From: Dehalococcoidia bacterium
Lineage (GTDB): Bacteria; Chloroflexota; Dehalococcoidia; GIF9; UBA5629
DNA: 64,000 nucleotides
Assembly: GCA_003142375.1 (NCBI GenBank)
Contig: PLME01000024.1
Span: forward strand, 1 to 64,000
Reading direction: 5' to 3'
Part shown: positions 45,907-57,279 of the stretch, one piece after another
How positions within the stretch are numbered: position 1 is the stretch's first letter
Layout: each line of letters starts with the position of its first letter
Made by a program: the position numbers and the translations under genes
The notes under the pieces: generated by a model
Databases searched by the model: none
What the model was told of the DNA's origin: nothing
The model's input: only the letters and a program-made list of their open reading frames with translations

Positions 45907-45938
45907 GAAGGGTTATTTGATTCTTTAACCTGAAAATA

Positions 45939-46538
45939 TCAGGCAACCGGTCCGATGGGCCAAACAACCTTCTTGTATACTTCGTTCAATACCTGAGCCA
46001 GGCCGGCATAGATAGCTGAAAAACCGCAAATAATCCCCTCATATCCGGTGATAATGCCTATGACCTGGTTGCCTGTTATGTCAGTAATGGCAAGCAGGAA
46101 GAAAAGTAAGGCAAGCGTTCCGAATACAACCTGTAGTGCCCGGTTGAGCTTCAAAGTCCCAACGAATAAAACGGTGGTGAAAATACCCCACATGATAAAA
46201 TAAGAGATCATACCCGCACTATCCGTTTTATCCCACCAGCCAATTTTGGGCATTACCAATAGCGCTACCAGAGAAAGCCAAAAAAGTCCATATGAGGTGA
46301 ATGCTGTTGCGCCAAATGTATTGCCCTTTTTCCATTCCAGTATTCCAGCGATCACCTGTGCGATGCCGCCATAAAATATACCCATTGCCAGGATCATTGA
46401 GCCAAGAGTGAAAAACCCCGCATTGTGCAAATTAAGAAGAACAGTGGTCATGCCGAATGCAAGGAGTCCCAGCGGTGCCGGATTTGCCGTTGTGTCCTTG
46501 ATTGACCTTAGAATCTCCGTGCCTTGCTGTTGTGCCAA
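45939..46538 (-). CDS. satP: SatP/YaaH (GPR1/FUN34) acetate transporter
   Basis: A 199-aa membrane protein with six predicted helices and the family signature [14 protein letters not shown] (about residues 17-30). The family moves acetate and succinate with protons or as a channel. It starts at TTG with AGGAGG seven bases upstream. It has its own consensus promoter and terminator, and its neighbour upstream on the map is acetyl-CoA synthetase, so the pair would take up and activate acetate. Confidence 0.92.
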   Translation of the reverse strand: MAQQQGTEILRSIKDTTANPAPLGLLAFGMTTVLLNLHNAGFFTLGSMILAMGIFYGGIAQVIAGILEWKKGNTFGATAFTSYGLFWLSLVALLVMPKIGWWDKTDSAGMISYFIMWGIFTTVLFVGTLKLNRALQVVFGTLALLFFLLAITDITGNQVIGIITGYEGIICGFSAIYAGLAQVLNEVYKKVVWPIGPVA

Positions 46539-46585
46539 ATTGCTACCTCCTAATAATTTTTAATGAAAGAAAATACTGGCTCGTT

Positions 46586-46615
46586 ATTATACGTGGCTAT
46601 CACAGAGGGTGTCAA
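46586..46615 (-). promoter_or_regulatory. strong promoter of satP
   Basis: A perfect -35 TTGACA (46610-46615) and a perfect -10 TATAAT (46586-46591) with an 18-base spacer on the minus strand, about 47 bases before the satP start. Confidence 0.75.
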
Positions 46616-46665
46616 CGCACGTACGCACGATCGGCGGCCGCATCAGCGCCATTATCGGGTAAAAA

Positions 46666-46696
46666 AAACGGCGCTGCGTGTAAAGCAGCGCCGTTT
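46666..46696 (-). terminator. terminator of acsA
   Basis: A perfect 12-bp stem (AAACGGCGCTGC at 46666-46677 and its complement at 46685-46696) with a 7-base loop. On the minus strand it is followed by a run of eight T, fifteen bases after the acsA stop. Confidence 0.92.
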
Positions 46697-46711
46697 CTCA
46701 AGTACTTGGAG

Positions 46712-48694
<1,983 letters not shown>

Positions 48695-48838
48695 AACTTG
48701 CTTTATTGATCCTCCTTAAATTTTTTATCAGGGTAAGTTTCTATACAAAGGGTTGTTACTGGGAAACACCATTACAGACTGTCAGAATTGATCAAACAAA
48801 AATTTACCGATTTACGGGCATAGTACAACCAAACGAAA

Positions 48839-48867
48839 ATGATACATTATGAAATTTGGACTGTCAA
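48839..48867 (-). promoter_or_regulatory. acsA promoter with a long leader
   Basis: TTGACA (48862-48867) and TATCAT (48839-48844) with a 17-base spacer on the minus strand. The transcript would start near 48832, leaving a leader of about 138 bases before acsA. The upstream copy AAGCTTGACTTAAGCTTGAC is a short direct repeat of the -35 region. Confidence 0.6.
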
Positions 48868-48874
48868 GCTTAAG

Positions 48875-49960
48875 TCAAGCTTCTATAATTTCCGCCTGTT
48901 GCTGGCTGCGTATGTACTTAAATATCTCCCAGATAGTGGCTGCCACCGGCAGGGCCAGGATCATGCCCCAGAATCCTCCAACATAGCCTCCCACCACCAG
49001 CAGGACCATGACGATTGCCGGATGGATCTGCATATATTTACCCTGTATCCAGTTGACAAAAACGGTGTTTAACAATACCTGAACAATGACCACCACCAGC
49101 AGTACCCATAGGATCCTGTCCGGCGCCAGCGCCAGTGTAATAATAGCGATAATCAACCCGGAAATAACCGGGCCAATAATCGGGATGAACTGGGTAATAG
49201 CTGTGACAGCGGCCAGGGCCGGAGCATACTCAATCCTCAAGGCCAACAGTCCCAGGAATACCATTGTCCCGGCTATAAGTCCCAGGATTATTTGAGAGCG
49301 CAGGTAACGCCCCATAGCATTGACGATAATGCTGAGTATATTTCCTGCATGCCTGGCTGCGTTGGGCGGTAATATATCATAAAAATACTTCTGGAATGAC
49401 TCGTAATCCATGAGAATGAAAAAGAGGAAGAACGGCATAATCATAAACCCTATGATGGTAGGCACGCTGCCGGGTATGAGTGCCATGCTCCCCACGACAA
49501 AATCTTGTATAAATTTACCCGCGGCAGGGCCGAGGTTATCAATAAATGAACCGATTTGCAAAGCAAGAGTATCCGGTACGCTGCCTTTGAAATTCTTTAT
49601 CCAGGCGGTTATCTGGTTGGCGCTCATGGTGAGGAATTCGGGCGCTTTGATGATTAAAACATTAGAGGCGTTGACCAGCGCAGACCCAATATAGGCTATA
49701 AACAATACCAGTAAAACTATAATAACGATAAATAAAATGACTATGGATATGACGCGTTTGGCTTTCTGAGCTTTGCCCTTAGTAGGCAAAATGCCCTCGA
49801 ACCAGTTGACCAGAGGCATCAATAAATAGGCCAGCAAAATACCGACCAGGAATGGGACAAGTACCGCCATGGAAATCACTACTAACCACAGCGCAATAAC
49901 GAGTGCAACCAAGATTAGAAAAGGCTGCCAGTATTTCCTCAATTGGCTGACGTTGGTCAT
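48875..49960 (-). CDS. AI-2E family (PerM-type) membrane protein
   Basis: A 361-aa integral membrane protein of the AI-2E transporter/PerM family (UPF0118). About eight helices are seen; the family core includes GPVISGLIIAIITLA, then QVLLNTVFVNWIQGKYMQIHPAIVMVLLVVGGYVGGFWGM. The family includes autoinducer-2 exporters and sodium/proton antiporters, and the substrate here is not known. GAGGT precedes the ATG by eight bases. Confidence 0.88.
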   Translation of the reverse strand: MTNVSQLRKYWQPFLILVALVIALWLVVISMAVLVPFLVGILLAYLLMPLVNWFEGILPTKGKAQKAKRVISIVILFIVIIVLLVLFIAYIGSALVNASNVLIIKAPEFLTMSANQITAWIKNFKGSVPDTLALQIGSFIDNLGPAAGKFIQDFVVGSMALIPGSVPTIIGFMIMPFFLFFILMDYESFQKYFYDILPPNAARHAGNILSIIVNAMGRYLRSQIILGLIAGTMVFLGLLALRIEYAPALAAVTAITQFIPIIGPVISGLIIAIITLALAPDRILWVLLVVVIVQVLLNTVFVNWIQGKYMQIHPAIVMVLLVVGGYVGGFWGMILALPVAATIWEIFKYIRSQQQAEIIEA

Positions 49961-50069
49961 ATCTTGTATACCTCTTTATATAATATATGTAATTACGAAA
50001 ACCCTGACTATGAGAGGTTACCTGCTCCCCTGATCAAAACAGGTTCTCCCAGCGCATTTGGGGATGCTT

Positions 50070-50282
50070 CTACTCCTCATCTGCGGCCATTTTACTGGAT
50101 ACCGCATCCTTCATACGCCTGACAGCTTCGGCAGCTTTCCCTTTAGTCTCTGATGCCTTTTCTTTTACAATGCGACGTGTCTCCGAACCGGGCTGCGGAG
50201 CGTAGAGCAAACCCACAGCTGCGCCGATTATCGCCCCTATAATTAGGCCAGCAAAGAAACCGGAACTGGAATCCTTATTCAT
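50070..50282 (-). CDS. YtxH-domain envelope protein
   Basis: A 70-aa protein with an N-terminal glycine-rich membrane helix (FFAGLIIGAIIGAAVGLLYAP) and the PGSETRRIVKEKASE YtxH pattern, then an amphipathic Lys/Glu helix. The family is linked to general stress in Bacillus, but its role is unknown. The ATG at 50282 with GGAGG six bases upstream is chosen over a longer frame that lacks family support. It overlaps the upstream gene by eight bases. Confidence 0.85.
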   Translation of the reverse strand: MNKDSSSGFFAGLIIGAIIGAAVGLLYAPQPGSETRRIVKEKASETKGKAAEAVRRMKDAVSSKMAADEE

Positions 50283-50559
50283 CTTGCTCCTCCTTTTTCT
50301 TGAATATGCTGCTGAATAAGCTGATGCCCTGGACAATCCCCTGAATCATGGTGCCCAACTGGGTTACCGGACGTAATACTTCTTTGTCGGCATACTCCAC
50401 GATATCGGCGACTTTGCCGACCACCTCATCGGCCGATTCGAGCAGTGACATAGTCCTCTTGTAAAATAGATAGGTTATTATGGATATGAATATTATGGCT
50501 ATCGTAGCTATCACGCCCCAGAATATGATGACCAGGTCACGCCATGCTGCCAGATCCAT
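50275..50559 (-). CDS. small membrane protein, DUF948-like
   Basis: A 94-aa protein with one membrane helix (about 8-32) followed by a helical tail (LLESADEVVGKVADIVEYADKEVL) and a charged end. It resembles DUF948/YtxG-type proteins that often pair with YtxH. AAGGAGGG precedes the ATG. Its last bases overlap the YtxH gene start, so the two are coupled. Confidence 0.75.
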   Translation of the reverse strand: MDLAAWRDLVIIFWGVIATIAIIFISIITYLFYKRTMSLLESADEVVGKVADIVEYADKEVLRPVTQLGTMIQGIVQGISLFSSIFKKKEEQDE

Positions 50560-50592
50560 TAAACTACCCTCCTTGTATTAACTATACCTTTA

Positions 50593-52479
50593 TCACAAGT
50601 TTAAGCTGAGATAGTATATTCCCGATCCGCTGCTGACTATTTTAAAACCTGCCTTGTCGAAGACCGAGAGCATGGGCTTATTTTCATAAAGCACCTCGGC
50701 AACGAAGGCTAGCAACCCATTTCTTTTACCAAGGTAAATAAGGTAATTCAGCAACTCGGTCCCAATCCCCTGCTTCTGGTCTTTGTCGCGGACAGCAAAG
50801 GCAACCTCAGCACTGTGTACGTCCTGACCTATACCGTACTGCCCTACTCCCACTATCTCTTCCTTATCTTCCTTGGTTATGGTCGCCATGATAACCGTTT
50901 CCTGTGTATAGTCGATAATTACGAATTCCTGCAGTCGTTCATGCGGCATATCTTTCCTGCTGGAAATAAACCGCCGATATAGGCTTTGATCTGAAAGCGA
51001 ATAGAAGAAATCCTTTAGCAACGGCTCATCGCTGATTTTGACAGGCCTGAAGAGGAGCTGAAGGCCGGTTTTGGTTGTTCTAAACGATTCCAGTGCTTCC
51101 GGATACTCTCCTCTTTTGCCCGGCACAAACGCCTGGTCTTTGAAAATTATATTTAGTTTCTTGGCTTCCTCAATCAGCCACGGGCGGAATTTGGGGTGCG
51201 CTATCGCTATGAGCTCCATAGCACGTTCACGTACATTCTTGCCGTGTAAATAGGCGATACCGTATTCAGATACGACATAATGTATATCGCCGCGCACCAT
51301 GGTCACTCCGGAACCCTCCGATAAAAACGGCACTATCCTCGAAACAGAGTCATTTTGAGCTGTGGACTGTATAGTGAGAATCGTCCTCCCGTTAAGTGAT
51401 AACATTGCGCCACGCATGAAATCGGCCTGTCCTCCCACACCGCTATAAAAGGTCTTGCCGATCGATTCGGCGGTGGCCTGCCCGGTCAGGTCGATTTCAA
51501 GTGCGCTGTTGATGGCCACCATATTATCGTGCTGAGCAATGATCAGAGGATTATTGGTATAGTCAATAGTGCGAAATTCGATGGAAGGGTTATCGTCAAT
51601 GTAATCGTAAGTCGCTTTCCTGCCCATGCAAAAGGTGGCCACAGTTTTCCCATGGTCGATCTTTTTTCGAGTGTTATCTATGGCCCCTATTTTCATCAAA
51701 TCAGCGATGCCGTCTGACATTAATTCAGTGTGTACTCCAAGGTGTTTTTTGCCGCTCAAAGACCTTATCATTGAATTAAGACGGCTGCCGTACCCAATTT
51801 GAATGGTATCACCATCCTGCACAAGGCGCGAGACATAGCTGCCGATACGTTTGGCAATTTCATCATCTACCGGCACGTCAAACTCCAGCACCGGCTCATC
51901 GTGCACAATTAAATAATCGATGCGGTCTATATGCAAAAAGCCGTCACCCTGCACACGGGGCATATTGGAATTGAGCTGTGCTATGACCACGGAAGCTTTC
52001 TCAACAGCCTCCTTAACGATATCTACGCTTATTCCCAGGCTCACATATCCATGGCGGTCGGGCAAAGATGTTTGAATCATCGCCACGTCGACCGGCACTA
52101 TGCCGCGCCTGAAAAGATCGGGCACCTGTGATAGAAAAATAGGAGTGTAATCCGCCAGCCCTGCATTTATTGCACCGCGTGTATTGTCGCCAATGAAAAA
52201 GGAGTTATGCCTGAAATTTGATTTGAATTTTTCCTGTGTATAGGCCGCCACTCCCAGGGTCCACACCTGTAGTACCTCGGCATCGAAGAATGCCTTGGGG
52301 TTGGATTCTACGTAATCGACCAGCGATTTGACCAGGTATTGAGGCTCGGCGCAGGCGGTGCCAATAAATATGCGGTTGCCGGGATGAATTTTGCTGAATA
52401 TTTCCTTTTCATCGGCAAATTTCGCCGGATAGGCCTGCTTGAACTGCTCCAGTCCCGGATTGCCCCCCTGATCACCCAT
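50593..52479 (-). CDS. acetyl-CoA hydrolase/CoA-transferase with C-terminal GNAT domain
   Basis: A 628-aa fusion. Residues about 10-460 are a Cat1/4-hydroxybutyrate CoA-transferase-type enzyme: GVHTELMSDGI holds the Glu that forms the CoA thioester, and GVGGQADFMRGAMLS is the CoA loop. Residues about 470-628 are a GNAT acetyltransferase domain with QKQGIGTELLNYLI for acetyl-CoA binding. The transferase would move CoA between acids such as acetate or 4-hydroxybutyrate. The GNAT part may acetylate a protein, perhaps regulating acetyl-CoA enzymes such as the nearby Acs; this is inference. GGAGG precedes the ATG by five bases. Confidence 0.9.
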   Translation of the reverse strand: MGDQGGNPGLEQFKQAYPAKFADEKEIFSKIHPGNRIFIGTACAEPQYLVKSLVDYVESNPKAFFDAEVLQVWTLGVAAYTQEKFKSNFRHNSFFIGDNTRGAINAGLADYTPIFLSQVPDLFRRGIVPVDVAMIQTSLPDRHGYVSLGISVDIVKEAVEKASVVIAQLNSNMPRVQGDGFLHIDRIDYLIVHDEPVLEFDVPVDDEIAKRIGSYVSRLVQDGDTIQIGYGSRLNSMIRSLSGKKHLGVHTELMSDGIADLMKIGAIDNTRKKIDHGKTVATFCMGRKATYDYIDDNPSIEFRTIDYTNNPLIIAQHDNMVAINSALEIDLTGQATAESIGKTFYSGVGGQADFMRGAMLSLNGRTILTIQSTAQNDSVSRIVPFLSEGSGVTMVRGDIHYVVSEYGIAYLHGKNVRERAMELIAIAHPKFRPWLIEEAKKLNIIFKDQAFVPGKRGEYPEALESFRTTKTGLQLLFRPVKISDEPLLKDFFYSLSDQSLYRRFISSRKDMPHERLQEFVIIDYTQETVIMATITKEDKEEIVGVGQYGIGQDVHSAEVAFAVRDKDQKQGIGTELLNYLIYLGKRNGLLAFVAEVLYENKPMLSVFDKAGFKIVSSGSGIYYLSLNL

Positions 52480-52554
52480 AATATCCTCCGATGAACTCAG
52501 TTATAGTGATTTGCTACATATGAATTGTATCACAGGCCAATCTGCAATAATAAA

Positions 52555-52584
52555 AGGAAGCCTTGCGCGTGCGCAAGGCTTCCT
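52555..52584 (-). terminator. terminator of the Ala/Pro lipoprotein gene
   Basis: A 14-bp inverted repeat (AGGAAGCCTTGCGC at 52555-52568 and its complement at 52571-52584), about twenty bases after the stop. On the minus strand it is followed by TTTTA. Confidence 0.75.
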
Positions 52585-52605
52585 AAATGTTAAGATCTGA
52601 GGTAA

Positions 52606-53262
52606 TTATTTGAAAGAAAGTGTCTGGCAGATCTCTTGAATCGTCTTCTTGGCGTTTCCGCCGCCGATCGTTCCACCCATCACGTTCACCGTCTTGTCTC
52701 CCTTGGTGGCGCTGATGGCATAGAAGTAGAAGTTATAGATCACGATCTTAGCGGAACATTCCTGGGCCTCGGCGGTGGGAACCGACCCGGTCAGGGTGAA
52801 GGCCTTGGCTGAATCCACTTTCGCCGTTACTTTATACTGCAGGAAAGCTGCACTGGTATCAAGCACGCCTTTGGCACAAGTGGCCAGATCCGGTACCGCG
52901 GGTATAACATCAACATAAACTGTATCACCTGTAGAATTAGAAGGATCTACTGCAATTGTCAGTACATTGTTGGCACCAATATCGGTGGTTTTTACCTTCC
53001 ATTTTGCGGGATATGTTACAGTGAAACCAACCGCGTCGTTAGTATAAACGGTTGAATCGCCCCAGGTATGAGTAACGGCCGTTGCGGGCGCAGCAGGGGC
53101 TGCGGGTGCTGCGGGTGCAGGGGCTACGGGTGCCGCAGGGGCTGCAGGGGCTGCAGGTGCTGCCGGTGCCGCCGGCGGTGTTGCCGGTGCGCAGGATGAG
53201 GCAATAACTGCCAATGCAATGACCAGGATTGCTACTACGAATAACGCTTTGCTTTTGAACAC
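52606..53262 (-). CDS. lipoprotein with an Ala/Pro linker
   Basis: A 218-aa exported lipoprotein. The signal peptide ends with ASSCAP (Cys24). Residues 26-61 are an Ala-Ala-Pro repeat, which would be a flexible stalk through the wall or envelope. The mature domain (about 65-218) has the pattern YTNDAVGFTVTYPAKWKV, seen in PsbP-like and other beta-rich lipoproteins, and three Cys. The ligand is unknown. The start is GTG with AAGGAGGAG about ten bases upstream. Confidence 0.75.
   Translation of the reverse strand: MFKSKALFVVAILVIALAVIASSCAPATPPAAPAAPAAPAAPAAPVAPAPAAPAAPAAPATAVTHTWGDSTVYTNDAVGFTVTYPAKWKVKTTDIGANNVLTIAVDPSNSTGDTVYVDVIPAVPDLATCAKGVLDTSAAFLQYKVTAKVDSAKAFTLTGSVPTAEAQECSAKIVIYNFYFYAISATKGDKTVNVMGGTIGGGNAKKTIQEICQTLSFK
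53080..53187. repeat. GC-rich triplet repeat coding the Ala/Pro linker
   Basis: Degenerate copies of a GGTGCTGCG-type nonamer encode the repeated Ala-Ala-Pro of the lipoprotein stalk. The length may vary between strains by slippage. Confidence 0.7.
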
Positions 53263-53612
53263 TTGTTTGGGCTCCTCCTTAAATAATAATTTATTGAAAT
53301 TATATGAAATTGAACGCTTGCTAATTTAGGAGAATTCCTCTCACCTCCTTTTACACAGTCACTACCATTAGATGTGGCAATGCGTTGTGCTTAAAAATAC
53401 AACAAACGCCGTTGCAAGTCAAGCATATCAAGCAAATGGATTTCAGGGCTGAGAGTGGAAACTGCATTTATCCGGCTCCGGGCGCCATTTTTGGTCGATC
53501 AGCCAGTCGAGGACCCCTTCATATGGATTCTTGTACTCACAATGGTTTTACGTGTAAAATACCTTACTACAGATGTCGCGGCACTCCCAATAGCCGAAGT
53601 ATAACGTTAAAA
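53263..53612. other. intergenic region between divergent lipoprotein and receiver genes
   Basis: About 350 bases without a supported gene. An open frame runs into it from the tandem-receiver gene (from 53385) but encodes a low-quality, Cys-rich stretch unlike any domain. A strong ribosome-site-like AGGAGGTGA lies on the minus strand near 53340-53350 with no start codon behind it. A TATAAT-like box on the minus strand near 53300 may serve the lipoprotein gene. I see no RNA gene. Confidence 0.4.
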
Positions 53613-54302
53613 ATGGGATTTAAAATACTAATTGCCGACAGCAATGCCAGGTTCATGAGCATGCTCGGGCGGGCACTGCTCGATTCTGATTATGCCCTTT
53701 ATCCGGCTGAGTCTAAGGAGACCGCCCTTAAACAGCTAACCCAATATGATGTGGATGCCTGCATTATCGATGTGGACCTGCCGGGCGGCATCGAAGAGAT
53801 ATTACAGGCGTGTATGGGCAAAGCGAAACCCATCGTAGCTATGGGCACATCCGCCCTCAAAGAAACCGAGAAGCTTATTGAAATAATGTACTATGGCATA
53901 CCTTATGTAAAGAAATTCAGCGCCGACGGCGATGCCAAACTGGACCATATTATAGCCCGTATGAATGTTATGTTAAGAACACTTCTCATCTTCAACAAAG
54001 ACGGCGAGTACGAGCGCGGGGTTGTGGCCGGTCTGGAAAGCAAGGGTTACAAGGTTTTTACTGCCGAGAATGCCGAAGACCTGATGCACACATTTTTAAT
54101 TAGTGAGCCCAAAGCCATCCTGGTATATTTCCCGACATCGGAGGACGTGGACGAACTGGCCAAGATACGGAAGCTGGATAACAAACTGCCCATCGCCATT
54201 GTGCTGAACAACGTTTCGCCGGAGATGAACGGCCTTCTAAAAGATAAGTCTACCAAGCTGCTCGAACAGGATGAAGTGTCGGATTACCTGGATAAACTAT
54301 AA
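53613..54302 (+). CDS. tandem receiver-domain protein, second domain degenerate
   Basis: A 229-aa protein with two response-regulator receiver folds and no output domain. The first (about 1-120) has the acidic Asp9, the phospho-acceptor Asp53 in IIDVDLPGG, and a Lys in YVKKF. The second (about 122-229) keeps the fold (RTLLIFNKDGEYERG, AILVYFPTSED) but has no Asp at the acceptor site. The ATG at 53613 gives the family start; no clear ribosome site. It ends one base from the end of the convergent histidine kinase gene, which may phosphorylate it. Confidence 0.75.
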   Translation: MGFKILIADSNARFMSMLGRALLDSDYALYPAESKETALKQLTQYDVDACIIDVDLPGGIEEILQACMGKAKPIVAMGTSALKETEKLIEIMYYGIPYVKKFSADGDAKLDHIIARMNVMLRTLLIFNKDGEYERGVVAGLESKGYKVFTAENAEDLMHTFLISEPKAILVYFPTSEDVDELAKIRKLDNKLPIAIVLNNVSPEMNGLLKDKSTKLLEQDEVSDYLDKL

Positions 54303-54303
54303 G

Positions 54304-56298
54304 CTATATTCCAAGCGGCACACTCACCTTAACCTCGGTCCCTTTTCCCGGTTTGGACTTTATAGTGATAGAACCACCAAGTAAGGAAACCCTCTCCTGC
54401 ATGCCTACCAGACCCAATTTGCCACTGTGCGATAGATCGCCCACGGTCTGCGGTAACTCAAATCCCTGTCCGTTATCTACAATTGACACATCGACGTGGG
54501 AATCTTCAAACTCAACCTTGACTTCGGCCTCTGAGGCGGAAGCATGCTTGCTGACATTGTTTAGTCCCTCTTGAATAATCCTGAAAAGTATCAGCTCCAT
54601 CTCCGGCAGTAATCTCTGTTCCCTGCCGGTTATTTTTAATAGAATGTCGATGCCGCTTTCCTCGGACTTTTGTTTAACCAGCCATTTAACCGCAGGCATG
54701 AGACCAAGGTCATCGATAATGGATGGGCGCAGATCCTGGCTGAAGCGCCTGATGCCCTGCAAAGTCACGCCAATCCGTTGCCTTATATCTTGCAACATCG
54801 TTCTCTGCTGCTCCGGCAAGGTCAAATTATCTCGAATAAAGTTATCCATTTGCCTGGAAATGGCAAACAAAGCCTGTGCCGTATCGTCGTGCAGTTCACG
54901 AGAAATCCTCTTGCGCTCTTCTTCCTGAGCCCTCGTAATTTGATTAAGATAATAGCGCAGGTTATTCTGCATCCGCCTTTCTTCCGACACATCTCGACCT
55001 ATATGCTGAAACCCTACAGGCTCGTTATCTATAGTCATTACACTGGATGTAATCATGGCCGTCTTCCTCACGCCGTCCTTGGTCACGGTCTGCTGTTCAT
55101 ACGGCTGCGTAAAGGGTTCGCCGTTTAACAGCTTGCGTTTTACCTCGGCTGCGAGTTTGATCATCCCCTCATCCATGAACTCCTGCACCCTTCTGCCGAT
55201 GAACTCTTCTATAGGGTAGCCGGTCAGGTCCTGGGCTGCTTTGTTGGCGGCCAGTATCCTTCCGTCTATGTCATGAAACCAGATGGCGTCATGTGCGTTT
55301 TCAAATAGATTTCTATAGTCACGGGCCGATTTGTAAAGCTGGTCTGCTATCTGTTTGGCTTCCTCATACAATTTGGCGTTAGTAAGGGCCGATGCTATCT
55401 GACCGGCGATGGTGCTTAACAGGTCGATCTCGTCCGGCAGGAAGGTTCGCGGCCGCCGCATGGCTACGCACAGAGTACCTATTACCTCACCCTTGGATTT
55501 CATGGGAACGATCAGCATGGGATGAAGCTTATTACGAACAACCGCAGGCCTGGTCAGGCGAGCGTCGCTTGATGCATCAGGCACAAGCATAACTTCGCCG
55601 GTGGCGGCCACCTGTCCATTGAAGCCTTCTCCCAGCTTCACGTGATCAAGTTCCTTGGCGGAGTCAGCGGAAATGCCTTCATAGGCTGTCAATAGTAATT
55701 CGTTCTCGCGGGGCTCGATGGTATAGACCAAAATGACTTCTACTTCCATGACCTCGCCTACCATCTCCACCGCCCTCTCAATAACCTTGGCAGGCTCCAG
55801 ATACTGGCTGAGGGCATTGGAAATCGTATTCAGAGTAGCCAGCCTGCGCGCATTGGCCCTGGCTTCCCTAATTCTGGCCTGTAACTGCTCCTGCGTATTC
55901 TCAAGCGCGGCCACAGCCCTTTTATATCGCCTATCATCATCCTCTTTGATGCGCACGAAGTATACAAATGCCAGGCCGGCTACCGTAACCAGAATTAATT
56001 CCAGTATGGAGTCACTCACATTGGGCGTATAGATAAGCGCCTGCGGCAACATCACGACCAATGAGGCTCCGATCACAACCAGCGCAGGGATAATTCCGAA
56101 TACGAACCCGGTATAAATAGCTATGAGAAGAAACAGGTTGCGCTCAATGGTATGGCGGCTAAGGTTGAAAAGAAATACATTGGATGTGATACCATATGGC
56201 CATATCACGTCCCTGTACAAGAGAAGGGTCACTAAACCGAAAAGGACGATAATAACCCAGAAATGATATCGTGTCCAAATCTTATTCGGGATCTTCAT
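54304..56298 (-). CDS. sensor histidine kinase, NarL/DesK type, with GAF and PAS
   Basis: A 664-aa membrane histidine kinase. Four or five helices lie in residues 1-120, followed by a coiled coil, a GAF domain (about 165-310), a PAS domain (about 330-440), a HisKA_3 dimerisation domain with the phospho-His in RELHDDTAQAL (about 475), and an HATPase domain (about 560-664, GLNNVSKHASA, VDNGQGF, GLVGMQERV). It phosphorylates the NarL-type regulator encoded just upstream in the same operon. The signal is unknown. Confidence 0.92.
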   Translation of the reverse strand: MKIPNKIWTRYHFWVIIVLFGLVTLLLYRDVIWPYGITSNVFLFNLSRHTIERNLFLLIAIYTGFVFGIIPALVVIGASLVVMLPQALIYTPNVSDSILELILVTVAGLAFVYFVRIKEDDDRRYKRAVAALENTQEQLQARIREARANARRLATLNTISNALSQYLEPAKVIERAVEMVGEVMEVEVILVYTIEPRENELLLTAYEGISADSAKELDHVKLGEGFNGQVAATGEVMLVPDASSDARLTRPAVVRNKLHPMLIVPMKSKGEVIGTLCVAMRRPRTFLPDEIDLLSTIAGQIASALTNAKLYEEAKQIADQLYKSARDYRNLFENAHDAIWFHDIDGRILAANKAAQDLTGYPIEEFIGRRVQEFMDEGMIKLAAEVKRKLLNGEPFTQPYEQQTVTKDGVRKTAMITSSVMTIDNEPVGFQHIGRDVSEERRMQNNLRYYLNQITRAQEEERKRISRELHDDTAQALFAISRQMDNFIRDNLTLPEQQRTMLQDIRQRIGVTLQGIRRFSQDLRPSIIDDLGLMPAVKWLVKQKSEESGIDILLKITGREQRLLPEMELILFRIIQEGLNNVSKHASASEAEVKVEFEDSHVDVSIVDNGQGFELPQTVGDLSHSGKLGLVGMQERVSLLGGSITIKSKPGKGTEVKVSVPLGI

Positions 56299-56347
56299 GG
56301 CAGATGGACTTCAGATTATTTACCTTCAAGAACGGCGATAAAAGAGG

Positions 56348-57013
56348 TCACGGCAGTTCTTCTAGAGTCAGCCATCCCTTCTTTAAACCATGAACGATAG
56401 CTTCGGAGCGGGAACCTACGCCCAATTTGTTAAATATGCTGCGCAGGTGAGTTTGTACCGTCCTGACGCTTAAAGTAAGGCTATCGGCTATTTCCATATT
56501 GCTCATGCCTTTGGCTGCCAGACGCAGGACTTCCATCTCTCTATCGCTTAAGACCTCGCCGGGCACCTGAGTGGTCTGTTCTTCGACGGGTGATCTCAGC
56601 CGGTTCAATACCTTTTTCATGATCCTGGGGTGAAGCACGGGTTCCCCCGTCATAACCTGCCTGATGGCCAGTATAAGTTCCTCGCCGCTGGACTCCTTGA
56701 GCAGATAACCGGCCGCGCCGGCTTCGAGAAGAGCAAAGACATACTCGTCATCGTCATAGCCTGTGAGAACCAGGATAGCTATATTGGGGTAAAGCGCTTT
56801 TATCTGCTTGGTAGCTTCGATGCCGTTCAACTTGGGCATGGATACATCCATGATAATGATCTCGGGTTTATATTTCTTGGTCAGCTCCACCGCCTCAATC
56901 CCATCGCTGGCTTCGCCGACTACCTCAAAATCTTCTTGAGATTCCAGGAGGCGTCTGGTGCCTTCTCTGACGACTTTATGATCTTCAGCCAGAAGAATCC
57001 GTATTTTATCCAT
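56348..57013 (-). CDS. NarL/FixJ-family response regulator
   Basis: A 221-aa DNA-binding response regulator. The receiver has Asp56 (IIIMDVSMP), Thr and Lys (GYLLKESS). The LuxR-type HTH occupies the C-terminal 65 residues (LSDREMEVLRLAAKGMSNMEIADSL). It precedes the histidine kinase gene by 49 bases. GGAGAT lies nine bases before the ATG. Confidence 0.95.
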   Translation of the reverse strand: MDKIRILLAEDHKVVREGTRRLLESQEDFEVVGEASDGIEAVELTKKYKPEIIIMDVSMPKLNGIEATKQIKALYPNIAILVLTGYDDDEYVFALLEAGAAGYLLKESSGEELILAIRQVMTGEPVLHPRIMKKVLNRLRSPVEEQTTQVPGEVLSDREMEVLRLAAKGMSNMEIADSLTLSVRTVQTHLRSIFNKLGVGSRSEAIVHGLKKGWLTLEELP

Positions 57014-57279
57014 TATTTATATCTCCAACACATTTGTGATTATATACACAATAAATATACTATTCAAGCCGGACGTACATCTGTTTCAGTACAAATACCT
57101 AAGTATTTTAGGCTAAAAGCGTTTGATCCATAGTTGCCAGCTGCAGATACAAATCCTTCGTAAATAGAGAATAATTCTCTTTAACAGAAATTAAGCTTTG
57201 AGGCGGATGCAGGGGCAGGCCCTTTTCTTTACATTTAATAGATGGTCTATACCTTATATATTATCGTGAATCTTTCCCA

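Noticed and set aside
45815-45967. N-terminal extension of uvrA
   Set aside because: It crosses the satP terminator and has no homology; the ATG at 45814 with AAGGA fits UvrA.
53080-53187. Possible CRISPR or tandem repeat array
   Set aside because: The repeats are short coding triplets of one lipoprotein with no spacers.
57014-57279. Possible small gene upstream of the two-CW gene
   Set aside because: No frame with a ribosome site and a start codon of useful length was found.
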